Source of the DNA: Bacteroidales bacterium
GTDB lineage: Bacteria; Bacteroidota; Bacteroidia; Bacteroidales; F082
Direction: 5' to 3'
Assembly: GCA_029983675.1 (NCBI GenBank)
Contig: JASBYY010000006.1
Span: 1 to 64,000 of the forward strand
DNA length: 64,000 nt
Both the position numbers and the translations under genes were made by a program. Under the pieces are notes generated by a model that saw nothing but the letters and a program-made list of their open reading frames with translations, had not been told where the DNA came from and did no database searches. Positions within the stretch are counted from its first letter, which is position 1, and the number at the start of each line of letters is the position of its first letter. Shown in pieces: positions 32,778 through 41,878 of the stretch.

Positions 32778-34232
32778 TTGAAGAAACTCTATCATTATAT
32801 CGTCAAGTCCTTCTTGGGCAACTTCCTATTCACGTTTTTCATCGTGATTTTCATTCTGCTCATGCAGTTTGTCTGGCAGTATATCGACGATTTGGTAGGC
32901 AAAGGTTTGGAAATGGACGTTTTGGCCAAGCTGTTTTTCTACACAGGCGTCACTTTCATCCCCATGGCGCTTCCGTTGGCCATCCTGTTGGCTTCGCTGA
33001 TGTGTTTCGGCAACCTTGGCGAACATTATGAATTAGTCGCCATGAAATCGTCGGGCATATCCATTTGGCGTGTCATGCGACCCGTTGTATATTTCAGCCT
33101 TTTGATGAGCGGTTTTGCATTCTTGTTTTCAAACAGCATCATGCCTGTGGCCATGCTGAAAGCCAAGACCCTTCTTTTTGACGTGCGCCGCCAGAAACTC
33201 GCTTTCGACATCAAAGAAGGTGTGTTTTACAAAGACATCGAAAACTACGTGATACATGTAGAAAGCAAGGGGAAGGACGGTAGCAGCATCTACGGCATCA
33301 AGATTTATGACCACACCGACCGCACGGGGAACACCAAAATCGTGACCGCCGATTCCGGCTACATGACGTTTAGTCCCAACCAGCGCAACATTCTGTTCAC
33401 CCTTTACAACGGCTACAACTACACCGATGTGACCGATGGCGACAATTTCAAAACCAGACGGCCTTTTGAGCGCATGTCGTTTCGTGAAGAACAAATCAAA
33501 TTCGGACTTCAGGACTTCGAAATGACCTATTCCAGTTCCGACCTGCTCAAGTCGCACCAATCCATCATGAACATCCGGCAGCTCAGCACTTCATTAGACT
33601 CGCTGCACAACCGCTTCGAGATGAAGCAGAAGAATTTCTCATCCAGTTTCAAACTGCGCTACCCATCCCTGAATGTACTCACCGAAAACAGGCTCTCAAA
33701 CAAAGACACCGTGCTTGCTCCCGACTCCACTCGCTCTTTGTCGTGGCCACTTTTGAACAACTTCGAGAAAGACGAACGCGCCATGGTGACCGACATGGCC
33801 GTTGGAAGTGCCAAGAACGCCAAGGAGAACACCTCTTTTAATAAAACTGACTTCACCATGCAACGCGAAAACATCCGAAAGCACCAGAAAGAGTGGCACA
33901 AGAAGTTCACCTTGAGTTTCGCCTGCCTGATCTTTTTCTTTATCGGCGCACCTTTGGGCACCATCATACGCAAAGGCGGATTGGGGTTCCCCACCGTGAT
34001 TTCCGTTCTGTTTTTTGTCCTCTACTGGGTCACATCCACAGTATGCGAACGCATGGCGGTATTCGGCAGTCTCAACATGTTTCTCGGCGTTTGGATGTCG
34101 TCGCTCGTTCTGTTTCCCATCGGACTTTTCCTAACTTTCAAAGCCACAAGCGACTCACCGCTGCTTGATGGGGAAAGTTGGAAAAAAGCATTTGTAAAAT
34201 TGTTCCATCGATTCTCAAAACATAAGCCATGA
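32778..34232 (+). CDS. LptF/LptG family LPS-export permease
   Basis: The 484-residue inner-membrane protein belongs to the YjgP/YjgQ (LptF/LptG) family. With LptB it forms the ABC transporter that pulls LPS out of the inner membrane. It has three N-terminal helices (about 10-120), a large periplasmic beta-jellyroll region with an unusually long polar segment (about 260-375), and three C-terminal helices. The start codon is TTG, read as MKKLYHYIVKSFLGNFLFTF; no ATG fits. It overlaps the following glycosyltransferase by 4 bp. lptB lies in this window at 42860-43597. Confidence 0.9.
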   Translation: MKKLYHYIVKSFLGNFLFTFFIVIFILLMQFVWQYIDDLVGKGLEMDVLAKLFFYTGVTFIPMALPLAILLASLMCFGNLGEHYELVAMKSSGISIWRVMRPVVYFSLLMSGFAFLFSNSIMPVAMLKAKTLLFDVRRQKLAFDIKEGVFYKDIENYVIHVESKGKDGSSIYGIKIYDHTDRTGNTKIVTADSGYMTFSPNQRNILFTLYNGYNYTDVTDGDNFKTRRPFERMSFREEQIKFGLQDFEMTYSSSDLLKSHQSIMNIRQLSTSLDSLHNRFEMKQKNFSSSFKLRYPSLNVLTENRLSNKDTVLAPDSTRSLSWPLLNNFEKDERAMVTDMAVGSAKNAKENTSFNKTDFTMQRENIRKHQKEWHKKFTLSFACLIFFFIGAPLGTIIRKGGLGFPTVISVLFFVLYWVTSTVCERMAVFGSLNMFLGVWMSSLVLFPIGLFLTFKATSDSPLLDGESWKKAFVKLFHRFSKHKP

Positions 34233-35494
34233 AGATTCTCTTACTCTGCAACAAGTCACCTTACCCTGCTTACGAAGGTGGCCCTATGGCCATGAATAGC
34301 ATTGTCAACGGATTGATGGACGCTGGGCATCAAGTGAAGATACTTGCCATCAACAGCAATAAATTCAACGTTAGATCCGAAGACATTCCCATCGAGTTTC
34401 AACAAAAGACTGGCATCGAGTTAATTGATGTGGACCTCCGCATCAAACCCCTGAAAGCCCTTGCGAACCTATTGACACAAAAGTCCTATCATGTCGAACG
34501 TTTTATTTCGAATGACTTTAACAATCGGCTCATCGACGTACTGCATAGCGAACAGTTTGACGTAGTCCAATTGGAGATGCTCTACATGGCCGCCTACATC
34601 GACACCATCAGGAAGCACTCAAAGGCCCTCATCGTGCTTCGCGCCCATAATGTCGAACATCTGATTTGGGAACGCATTGCCAAAGAGACCTATTTTCTTC
34701 CCAAAAAAATCTACATACAGCACTTGGCAAAAACCCTGAAGAACTTCGAGTTATCCGTCCTTGACCAAGTTGACGGCATTGCCGCCATCACCCATAAAGA
34801 CGCCGCTTTTTTCAGAAAATACGCCGCCACTCCTACTATTGACATTCCATACGGTGTCAATCCGGAAGAATTTGATGCCAAATTCGACATCAAAGGCAAA
34901 CCCAAGTTTTTCCACATCGGTTCCATGAACTGGATGCCCAACAATGAAGGCATCAGGTGGTTTGTGGATAATGTGCTTGATGCCACGATTCAAAAAGTAC
35001 CGGAATTCATTTACCACCTTGCCGGACGCAACATGCCTGAATGGCTGCTCAACTTAAAAAACCCGCATGTCAATGTAATCGGCGAAGTTCCCGATGCCAA
35101 GGCTTTCGTGCGAAATCACGATGTGGCCATTGTCCCGTTACTGTCAGGCAGTGGCATTCGCATCAAAATCATCGAAGCTATGGCCTTGGGAAAGACCGTC
35201 ATTACTACGATTGTTGGTGCCGAAGGCATACAATACAAGGAAGAAGAGAACATCATTATTGCCGAAAACAGGGCAAAAATGGCAGAGAAAATCCGACGCA
35301 TCAACGAGGACCCCTCCATTGCTGTCAGAATTGGCAAAGCTGCGCGACAACTTGTTGAAACCTCTTACGACAACCGTAAAATCATCCAGCGGCTGCTGCT
35401 GTTTTACGAACAAATCAAACCCAACAGCAAAATCACTTTCGTCACCGCCGACAAAATGACGGCCAACGAAACAGGCGGGAACACCCTATCCTGA
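34229..35494 (+). CDS. GT4 glycosyltransferase
   Basis: The 421-residue GT-B enzyme begins MKILLLCNKSPYPAYEGGPMAMNS. Its C-terminal domain has the nucleotide-sugar site VAIVPLLSGSGIRIKIIEAMALGKTVITT (about 308-336), typical of family GT4. It lacks a signal peptide and would work at the inner face of the membrane on a lipid-linked or LPS acceptor. Its ATG overlaps the LptF/G stop by 4 bp, so it is co-translated with an LPS exporter subunit. The sugar is unknown. A C-terminal tail (about 400-421) is not conserved-looking. Confidence 0.88.
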   Translation: MKILLLCNKSPYPAYEGGPMAMNSIVNGLMDAGHQVKILAINSNKFNVRSEDIPIEFQQKTGIELIDVDLRIKPLKALANLLTQKSYHVERFISNDFNNRLIDVLHSEQFDVVQLEMLYMAAYIDTIRKHSKALIVLRAHNVEHLIWERIAKETYFLPKKIYIQHLAKTLKNFELSVLDQVDGIAAITHKDAAFFRKYAATPTIDIPYGVNPEEFDAKFDIKGKPKFFHIGSMNWMPNNEGIRWFVDNVLDATIQKVPEFIYHLAGRNMPEWLLNLKNPHVNVIGEVPDAKAFVRNHDVAIVPLLSGSGIRIKIIEAMALGKTVITTIVGAEGIQYKEEENIIIAENRAKMAEKIRRINEDPSIAVRIGKAARQLVETSYDNRKIIQRLLLFYEQIKPNSKITFVTADKMTANETGGNTLS

Positions 35495-35624
35495 AAACAA
35501 GTAGAAACAATTGCGTTGTTATAGCAGCACGGCCAGCAACAACTCGGCACAAAATCTGAAAATTGATTTTGAAGCTTTGTCATGGATTATCCTTCAAAAA
35601 TGCGGCATGAACGACTTGTTTTCG

Positions 35625-35632
35625 TATTTTTG
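35625..35632 (+). promoter_or_regulatory. -7 promoter element of the second GT4 gene
   Basis: TATTTTTG, 18 bp upstream of the start codon at 35651. It suggests the gene is not dependent on the LptF/G transcript. Confidence 0.45.
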
Positions 35633-35650
35633 TAGTCGCTTTAATTTGTT

Positions 35651-36844
35651 ATGATGAAGATTTTCGTACTGCTGCCCCGTATTCCCTATCCTCTCGAAAA
35701 GGGAGATAAGCTTCGCGCTTACAATCAAATCAGGCAACTTGCCAAAAATAACAACATCGTCCTTTGTGCTTTGAATGACGATAATAAGATTGACAAGCAA
35801 AAGGCATTCAGTTCTTTACAGCCTTATTGTTCTTCGATCAACTTCATCGACTTGCCGAAAACAAGAATTCTTTTCGGCATGAAATGCGCATTTTTCAAAG
35901 GTCTTCCCATCCAATGCGGCTACTTCTACAATCGTGCGGCTGCCAAAAGGGTGGACAGCCTTATCCGCAAACACAAACCTGACTTGCTCTTCGGACAACT
36001 GATACGTGTTGCCGAGTATTTGCGCCATTACAATATTCCAAAAGCCATTGATTATCAAGACATTCTTTCGATGGGTCTCAAACGCCGCGCCGATATTGCC
36101 TCGTGCTTCTCACGTCCTATCTATAACATGGAGTACCTGCGTTTGAAACGCTACGAAGCGGAGGTTTTCGAAGACTTTGATGTAAAAACCATCATCAGCG
36201 AGCCTGACCGCAAATTAATCGATCATCCAAAGCGCGACGAAATTCTCATTATCCCTAATGGTGTGGATCACGACTATTTCAAACCGCAGCAGCGTGAAAA
36301 AAAATACGACCTTGTCTTTACCGGAAACATGGGATACGCTCCCAATGTGAATGCAGCCGAATACCTGGCCGCCGAAATCATGCCCCGTGTCTGGCAACAG
36401 CGCCCCGACACCAAACTATACATCGCAGGAGCCTCGCCTGACCCGAAAGTGAAGAAAACGGCTTGCGACAAGATTATTGTCAGCGGCTGGCTCGACGACA
36501 TCCGCGATGCCTATACCGAAAGCCGCGTTTTCATCGCCCCCATGCGTATCGGCACCGGACTACAAAACAAACTGCTCGAAGCCATGTCGATGGGACTTCC
36601 CTGCATCACTTCCCCTTTGGCAAATGCCGCACTTGGCGCGCAAAACGGTAAAGAAATTCTGATTGGGGACAATGCCGAGGAACTGGCTCACCACATCCTC
36701 ACCTTGCTTGATGAAAACGAAACATCGGCAAACATCGCCCAGGCAGGATTTGACTTCTCCAACCGCGTGTACGACTGGCAAAAAGCCACGGCCATCATGG
36801 AAAACGCCATGATAGAAGCCGTTCGGCAAAAATCAAACAAATAA
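35651..36844 (+). CDS. GT4 glycosyltransferase (sugar transferase, PEP-CTERM/EpsH-like subgroup)
   Basis: The 397-residue GT-B enzyme starts MMKIFVLLPRIPYPLEKGDKLRAYNQIRQL, a start typical of the TIGR03087-like stp1 group of GT4 sugar transferases. The donor-site region is VFIAPMRIGTGLQNKLLEAMSMGLPCITS (about 295-323). The second Met (35654) is an equally good start. It follows another GT4 gene after 156 bp that contain only its promoter. Its acceptor is not identifiable from sequence. Confidence 0.86.
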   Translation: MMKIFVLLPRIPYPLEKGDKLRAYNQIRQLAKNNNIVLCALNDDNKIDKQKAFSSLQPYCSSINFIDLPKTRILFGMKCAFFKGLPIQCGYFYNRAAAKRVDSLIRKHKPDLLFGQLIRVAEYLRHYNIPKAIDYQDILSMGLKRRADIASCFSRPIYNMEYLRLKRYEAEVFEDFDVKTIISEPDRKLIDHPKRDEILIIPNGVDHDYFKPQQREKKYDLVFTGNMGYAPNVNAAEYLAAEIMPRVWQQRPDTKLYIAGASPDPKVKKTACDKIIVSGWLDDIRDAYTESRVFIAPMRIGTGLQNKLLEAMSMGLPCITSPLANAALGAQNGKEILIGDNAEELAHHILTLLDENETSANIAQAGFDFSNRVYDWQKATAIMENAMIEAVRQKSNK

Positions 36845-36933
36845 GTTGCTCCAACAGCAGTCGGAGACATTTTTTTCCATGCGACAACTATAATATTAAT
36901 CAACAATACAGATAGAGACAAATACAACACAAT

Positions 36934-38613
36934 ATGGCAGACGACAAAAAAATCATCTTTTCGATGGTCGGTGTGAGCAAAATCATCCCGCCTTCGCGAC
37001 AGATCTTAAAAGACATCTACCTTTCATTTTTCTATGGTGCCAAAATCGGCATCATCGGATTAAACGGTGCCGGAAAATCAACTTTGCTACGCATCATTGC
37101 GGGTAAAGAAAAATCCTACAATGGCGAAGTGGTGTTTTCGCCGGGCTACTCCGTAGGCATGCTCGACCAAGAGCCACAACTCGACGACAACAAGACTGTC
37201 CGCGAGGTTGTGGAGGAAGGTGTGCAGGAAATCGCAGATATTTTGAAAGAATACGAAGCCATCAACGCCCGTTTCGCCGAACCGATGGACGATGATGCAA
37301 TGATGAAGTTAGTGGAGGAACAGGGACGCTTGACAGAACTTATCGAACAGCACGATGCCTGGGAACTCGACAGCAAGCTGGAGCGTGCCATGGATGCGCT
37401 GAACTGTCCCGAAAGTGACACCCCCGTGAAAAACCTATCCGGAGGCGAACGCCGACGCTTGGCATTATGCCGTTTGCTGCTTCAAGAACCCGATATTCTG
37501 CTGCTTGACGAGCCTACCAACCATTTGGATGCCGAATCCATCCAATGGCTGGAAAGCCATTTGCAGCAATACAAAGGCACCGTCATCGCCGTCACCCACG
37601 ACCGTTATTTCCTCGACCACGTGGCAGGCTGGATTCTCGAACTCGACCGTGGCGAAGGCATTCCGTGGAAAGGCAACTACTCATCGTGGCTCGACCAGAA
37701 GACCGCCCGAATGGCCATGGAGGAAAAAACAGAGAGCAAACGCCGCAAGACCTTGGAACGCGAGTTGGAATGGGTCAGAATGGCTCCCAAGGCACGACAT
37801 GCCAAGGGCAAAGCCCGTTTGGAATCCTACGAAAGGATGTTGAATGAAGATGTCAAGGAAAAAGAAGAACGGTTGGAAATATACATTCCCAACGGCGACC
37901 GTTTGGGCAACAAGGTCATCGAGGCTAAAAACGTCACAAAAGCCTACGGCGACAAGCTGCTTTTTGAAGACCTGACCTTCAGCCTCCCGCCCGCAGGCAT
38001 CGTGGGTGTCATCGGGCCTAACGGTGCGGGTAAAACCACATTGTTCCGCCTGATCATGGGATTGGAAAAACCCGACTCCGGCACCTTTGAAATCGGCGAG
38101 ACCGTGAAAATCGGTTATGTCGATCAGCAACACGCCGACATCGACCCCGAGAAGACGGTCTGGGAAGTCATTTCCGGCGGCAACGAGCTGATACAACTCG
38201 GCAAGCACAGCATGAACAGCCGCGCCTACGTGTCGCGCTTCAACTTCAACGGCAACGATCAACAGAAAAAGGCCGGCATACTGTCGGGCGGCGAACGCAA
38301 CCGCATGCACCTCGCTTTGACCCTCAAACAAGAAGCCAATGTGTTGTTGCTCGACGAGCCTACCAACGACATCGATGTCAACACGTTGCGGGCTTTGGAA
38401 GAAGGTTTGGAAAACTTTGCGGGTTGCGCCGTCATCATCTCGCACGACCGCTGGTTCATCGACCGTGTGGCCACACACATCCTCGCTTTCGAGGGCAACT
38501 CCCAAGTGTATTTCTTCGAAGGAAGCTATACCGAATATGAGGGAAACCGCTTGAAACGCATGGGAAATACCGAGCCTAAACGATTTAGGTACAAGAAGTT
38601 AAAAACCGACTAA
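36934..38613 (+). CDS. ettA: energy-dependent translational throttle protein EttA (ABC-F)
   Basis: The 559-residue ABC-F protein has two ATPase domains with no membrane part. The first has Walker A GLNGAGKST and LSGGERRR with LLLDEPTNHLD; the second has GPNGAGKTT and LSGGERNR with LLLDEPTNDID. The EttA signature linker, about 245-300, contains the KARHAKGKARL segment. EttA binds the ribosomal E site and gates the first peptide bond by ATP/ADP ratio. Length and linker match EttA rather than Uup or antibiotic-resistance ABC-F proteins. The second domain has DID rather than HLD, which is normal for EttA. Confidence 0.96.
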   Translation: MADDKKIIFSMVGVSKIIPPSRQILKDIYLSFFYGAKIGIIGLNGAGKSTLLRIIAGKEKSYNGEVVFSPGYSVGMLDQEPQLDDNKTVREVVEEGVQEIADILKEYEAINARFAEPMDDDAMMKLVEEQGRLTELIEQHDAWELDSKLERAMDALNCPESDTPVKNLSGGERRRLALCRLLLQEPDILLLDEPTNHLDAESIQWLESHLQQYKGTVIAVTHDRYFLDHVAGWILELDRGEGIPWKGNYSSWLDQKTARMAMEEKTESKRRKTLERELEWVRMAPKARHAKGKARLESYERMLNEDVKEKEERLEIYIPNGDRLGNKVIEAKNVTKAYGDKLLFEDLTFSLPPAGIVGVIGPNGAGKTTLFRLIMGLEKPDSGTFEIGETVKIGYVDQQHADIDPEKTVWEVISGGNELIQLGKHSMNSRAYVSRFNFNGNDQQKKAGILSGGERNRMHLALTLKQEANVLLLDEPTNDIDVNTLRALEEGLENFAGCAVIISHDRWFIDRVATHILAFEGNSQVYFFEGSYTEYEGNRLKRMGNTEPKRFRYKKLKTD

Positions 38614-38654
38614 AAATAATTCAAAATAATCAACGCACATATTGGTGATTATTT

Positions 38655-38662
38655 TATCTTTG
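38655..38662 (+). promoter_or_regulatory. -7 promoter element of the DUF805 gene
   Basis: TATCTTTG is a perfect -7 box, 49 bp upstream of the DUF805 start. Confidence 0.5.
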
Positions 38663-38711
38663 TGCTTTATACGATTACTTAACTCATTAACTAAACAAAC
38701 ACATCTACATC

Positions 38712-39071
38712 ATGAACAACATCATTGCATGTATTAAAAGCGTATTTCAGAAGTATGCTACATTTGAAGGCCGCTCCAGCCGTCCTGAATTCTGGTGGTT
38801 TTATCTGCTTTGCTTGGTAATCAACCTCATTTTCGGTGCCTTAGGAAAAGCCGGAATATGGATCAACGTCATTTGGAGCGTTGCCATCCTCATTCCTTCA
38901 CTCGCTGTTGGCACACGTCGTTTGCACGACATCGGAAAAAGCGGTTGGTATCTGCTTATCGCCCTCATCCCGATTGTTGGCGCTATCATCCTCATCATCT
39001 GGTGGGCAAAACCCGGTGAAGAAGGCGAAAACAAGTATGGCCCGAAAGCCGTAGCCCCTACTGCTGAATAA
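38712..39071 (+). CDS. DUF805 inner-membrane protein
   Basis: The 119-residue protein matches DUF805 (YhaH-like): an N-terminal FATFEGRSSRPEFWWF motif, then three or four membrane helices, and the signature TRRLHDIGKSGWYLLIALIPIVGAIILI followed by WWAKPGEEGENKYGP. Function is unknown in all bacteria. It is a single-gene unit with a promoter and a clear terminator. Confidence 0.92.
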   Translation: MNNIIACIKSVFQKYATFEGRSSRPEFWWFYLLCLVINLIFGALGKAGIWINVIWSVAILIPSLAVGTRRLHDIGKSGWYLLIALIPIVGAIILIIWWAKPGEEGENKYGPKAVAPTAE

Positions 39072-39087
39072 ATCGCTTTACCCATTC

Positions 39088-39120
39088 AAAAAAGGCTTTC
39101 CGTGCGGAAAGCCTTTTTTT
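39088..39120. terminator. bidirectional rho-independent terminator
   Basis: Stem GGCTTTCCG (39094-39102) with CGGAAAGCC (39105-39113), flanked by six A on the left and seven T on the right. It therefore works for the DUF805 gene (+) and for the recQ-DUF4296 unit (-), whose stop codons lie 17 and 3 bp away. Confidence 0.9.
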
Positions 39121-39122
39121 GA

Positions 39123-39527
39123 TCACAGGGAACCGGAACCCGCATTTCGACTTTGTTCACGGGTCAAACGGTTCAGCACCGAATCCATGATGCGTTCCAT
39201 GACATCCACATGGCGCGTATAATAATCCATGTTTTCCGAAAGCACTTTCTCATCGATTCCATAATGGCGGAACAGTTGATCGTAATAGGCCGTATGCAGT
39301 TCGGGACGTTCTTTGCCAAGAGACCTGAGATAATTCATATCGGCCTCGATGATATGTACATCGGAAAGGATTTCGACCATTTGCGGCTCGCTAAGCAACA
39401 CCTCAGGCTGACGGGAGGTATCTTTCTGCGCACATCCCGCAACAAAGATGACAAAAAGAGCCATCGAAATCGATATCGAGGCTCTTTTTGTTCCGATTGT
39501 TCGCAAAACCTTGTTAATTACCGACAT
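39123..39527 (-). CDS. DUF4296 lipoprotein
   Basis: The 134-residue product has a lipoprotein signal (basic N-terminus, then SISMALFVIFVAGC with lipidated Cys-32... read from the start at 39527). The DUF4296 core LLSEPQMVEILSDVHIIEADMNYL and YYDQLFRHYGIDEKVLSENMDYY follows. Function is unknown; the family is Bacteroidota-specific and probably envelope located. I chose 39527, so the gene begins inside the last 14 bp of recQ. Longer in-frame starts would place 49 non-family residues ahead of the signal peptide. Coupling to recQ is by position only. Confidence 0.78.
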   Translation of the reverse strand: MSVINKVLRTIGTKRASISISMALFVIFVAGCAQKDTSRQPEVLLSEPQMVEILSDVHIIEADMNYLRSLGKERPELHTAYYDQLFRHYGIDEKVLSENMDYYTRHVDVMERIMDSVLNRLTREQSRNAGSGSL

Positions 39528-41718
39528 CCGACATGAATTTGATGCGCATGAGACGAACCTCGTTTTCCTCGTATTCATCTTCACCCAGTTCACGGAGTGC
39601 CGTCTGCACATCATCGGTCTGGGCTTCTCTGAAATACTCGAGGATGTCTTCCTGATGATAGACATCGATCTCATCCTGGATGTAATAATTCATATCAAGG
39701 TGCATTCCGCTGGCGACGATGCTCTCTATTTCCGTCAGCAACTCCTCAAAGGCAAGACCACGTCCGTATGCGATGTCCTCAAGCGGAATCTTCTTGTCAA
39801 TATTCTGTATGATATTGATTTTCAATGCCGAGTTATTCACAACGGATTTCACCACCATATCGTCGGGACGAGTGATTTCGTTTTCTTCGACATATTCCTT
39901 GATGAGTTTCAGGAATGGCTCGCCAAACTTATCCGCCTTGCCCGAACCCACTCCGGAAATCTGCATCAACTCCTCCTTGGTGATTGGATACTGGATGGCC
40001 ATATCTTCAAGAGACGGATCTTGGAAGATGACAAAGGGAGGCAGGTTCTGTTGTTTGGCAATGGTTTTCCGCAAATCCTTCAACATGGAGAAAAGCACTT
40101 TGTCGGTACCGCTGTCCTTGACCAGTCCCATCGACATTTCTTCCGAATCCTCATCGTCGGAGGCATCGTAATCGTGGTCCTTCACCAACATGATGGTGTA
40201 GGGCTTTTTGATAAAGTCGCGTCCTTCTTTGGTGACTTTAAGCACGCCGTATGCCTCGATATCTTTCTCAAGCAACTTGTTGACCAAGGCTTGGCGGATG
40301 ACGGCCGTCCAATATTTCTCGTCATGTTCATCACCGGCACCGAAGAACTCATTGGTTTCGTGCTTGGCTGCCTTAATGTCGCCCGATGATTTGCCCACAA
40401 GCAATTCGGCGATATGTTTGGTCTTGAACAACTGTTTGGTATCCACAATCGCTTCCAACACCAACTTCAAATCTTCCTTGCCGTCAAATTTTTCTTTCGG
40501 GTTACGGCAGTTGTCACAGAAGCCACAGTCTTCCTTATCATATTCTTCACCGAAATAGTGAAGCAGCAAGCGGTGTCGGCACACCGACGATTCTGCGTAA
40601 GTCACCGTCTCATTCAGCAATTCGCGTGCAATTTCCTGTTCGGCAACGAGTTTCCCCTTGTTGAATTTCTCAAGTTTATGAATGTCTTCATAATCATAGA
40701 AAGCGATGCAGTTACCCTCGCCCCCGTCACGTCCGGCACGTCCCGTCTCCTGATAATAGCCCTCCAAGCTCTTGGGAATATCGTGGTGGATGACAAAGCG
40801 CACATCGGGTTTGTCGATACCCATGCCAAAGGCAATGGTGGCGACAATGACATCGACTTCCTCCATCAGGAACTTGTCTTGGTTGTCCTTGCGTGTCTGG
40901 CTGTCAAGACCGGCATGGTAAGGCAAAGCCTTGATGCCGTTCACGGCAAGCGTTTCCGCCAATTCCTCCACCTTCTTGCGGCTCAGGCAATACACGATAC
41001 CCGACTTGCCCGAATTGGCCTTTATATATTTAATAATGTCTTTGACGACATCCTTAGTCTTGGGTCTTACTTCATAATAAAGGTTGGGACGGTCAAATGA
41101 CAACTTGAAAACCTTGGCATCGGTAATTTCGAGGTTTTTCAAGATGTCCTGCTGCACCTTTTGGGTTGCTGTCGCCGTCAAAGCAATGATGGGCAGTTTT
41201 TTGTCGATGGCATTAATAATAGGTCGCAAGCGGCGGTATTCCGGACGGAAATCATGCCCCCACTCTGAAATACAGTGCGCTTCGTCAATGGCGACAAACG
41301 AAATGGGCAACGTTTTCAAAAACTCTGCTGTTTCCTCCTTGCCCAACGATTCAGGCGCCACGTACAGCATTTTGGTCTTGCCGCTTTTCAGATCCTCCTT
41401 CACTTCGAGCAGCTCCGCCTTATTAAGCGAAGAATTCATCACATGGGCAATACCGACTTCCGTGCCAAAGTTTCGTATCATGTCCACCTGGTTCTTCATG
41501 AGCGCAATCAGTGGCGATACGATAATTGCCGTCCCCTTCTTCAGCAATGCAGGCAATTGGTAACACAGCGACTTGCCGCCGCCGGTAGGCATCAGCACAA
41601 AAGTATTATTACCAGCCAACACGCTTTTAATGATGGCCTCTTGGTTTCCCTTGAACTGGTCGAAGCCGAAAACGTCCTTCAATAGTTTGTAAATAGATTC
41701 GTCTTCTTTTTTAGCCAT
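39514..41718 (-). CDS. recQ: ATP-dependent DNA helicase RecQ
   Basis: The 734-residue 3'-5' helicase acts in recombination and fork repair. It has the RecQ motif 0 region (FGFDQFKGNQEAII), Walker A MPTGGGKSLCYQLPA, the DEAH box IDEAHCISEWGHDFRPEY, motif VI QETGRAGRDGG, the RQC zinc cysteines (CRHRLLLHYF to CGFCDNC), and an HRDC domain (about 520-600). The C-terminal extension beyond HRDC is common in the phylum. The start carries a strong Shine-Dalgarno AAGGAGG (41724-41730, minus strand) 5 bp before ATG, unusual here. Confidence 0.96.
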   Translation of the reverse strand: MAKKEDESIYKLLKDVFGFDQFKGNQEAIIKSVLAGNNTFVLMPTGGGKSLCYQLPALLKKGTAIIVSPLIALMKNQVDMIRNFGTEVGIAHVMNSSLNKAELLEVKEDLKSGKTKMLYVAPESLGKEETAEFLKTLPISFVAIDEAHCISEWGHDFRPEYRRLRPIINAIDKKLPIIALTATATQKVQQDILKNLEITDAKVFKLSFDRPNLYYEVRPKTKDVVKDIIKYIKANSGKSGIVYCLSRKKVEELAETLAVNGIKALPYHAGLDSQTRKDNQDKFLMEEVDVIVATIAFGMGIDKPDVRFVIHHDIPKSLEGYYQETGRAGRDGGEGNCIAFYDYEDIHKLEKFNKGKLVAEQEIARELLNETVTYAESSVCRHRLLLHYFGEEYDKEDCGFCDNCRNPKEKFDGKEDLKLVLEAIVDTKQLFKTKHIAELLVGKSSGDIKAAKHETNEFFGAGDEHDEKYWTAVIRQALVNKLLEKDIEAYGVLKVTKEGRDFIKKPYTIMLVKDHDYDASDDEDSEEMSMGLVKDSGTDKVLFSMLKDLRKTIAKQQNLPPFVIFQDPSLEDMAIQYPITKEELMQISGVGSGKADKFGEPFLKLIKEYVEENEITRPDDMVVKSVVNNSALKINIIQNIDKKIPLEDIAYGRGLAFEELLTEIESIVASGMHLDMNYYIQDEIDVYHQEDILEYFREAQTDDVQTALRELGEDEYEENEVRLMRIKFMSDVGN

Positions 41719-41878
41719 TATTTCCTCCTTCTATGTCTGTTCCAAACTTTTTAGTTACTTTGCAATTTCTAAGGTGAAGTTTCGTTCCGATTTTGTGTCG
41801 CCACAAATCCGAACGAATCTCCAAGAAGACAAATTTACACGATTTAATTGTTACCAAACAAGAAAAAAGCGAATAAAA

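Noticed and set aside
39448..40389. 313-codon frame opposite recQ
   Set aside because: It is a shadow of recQ, with no domain or start signal.
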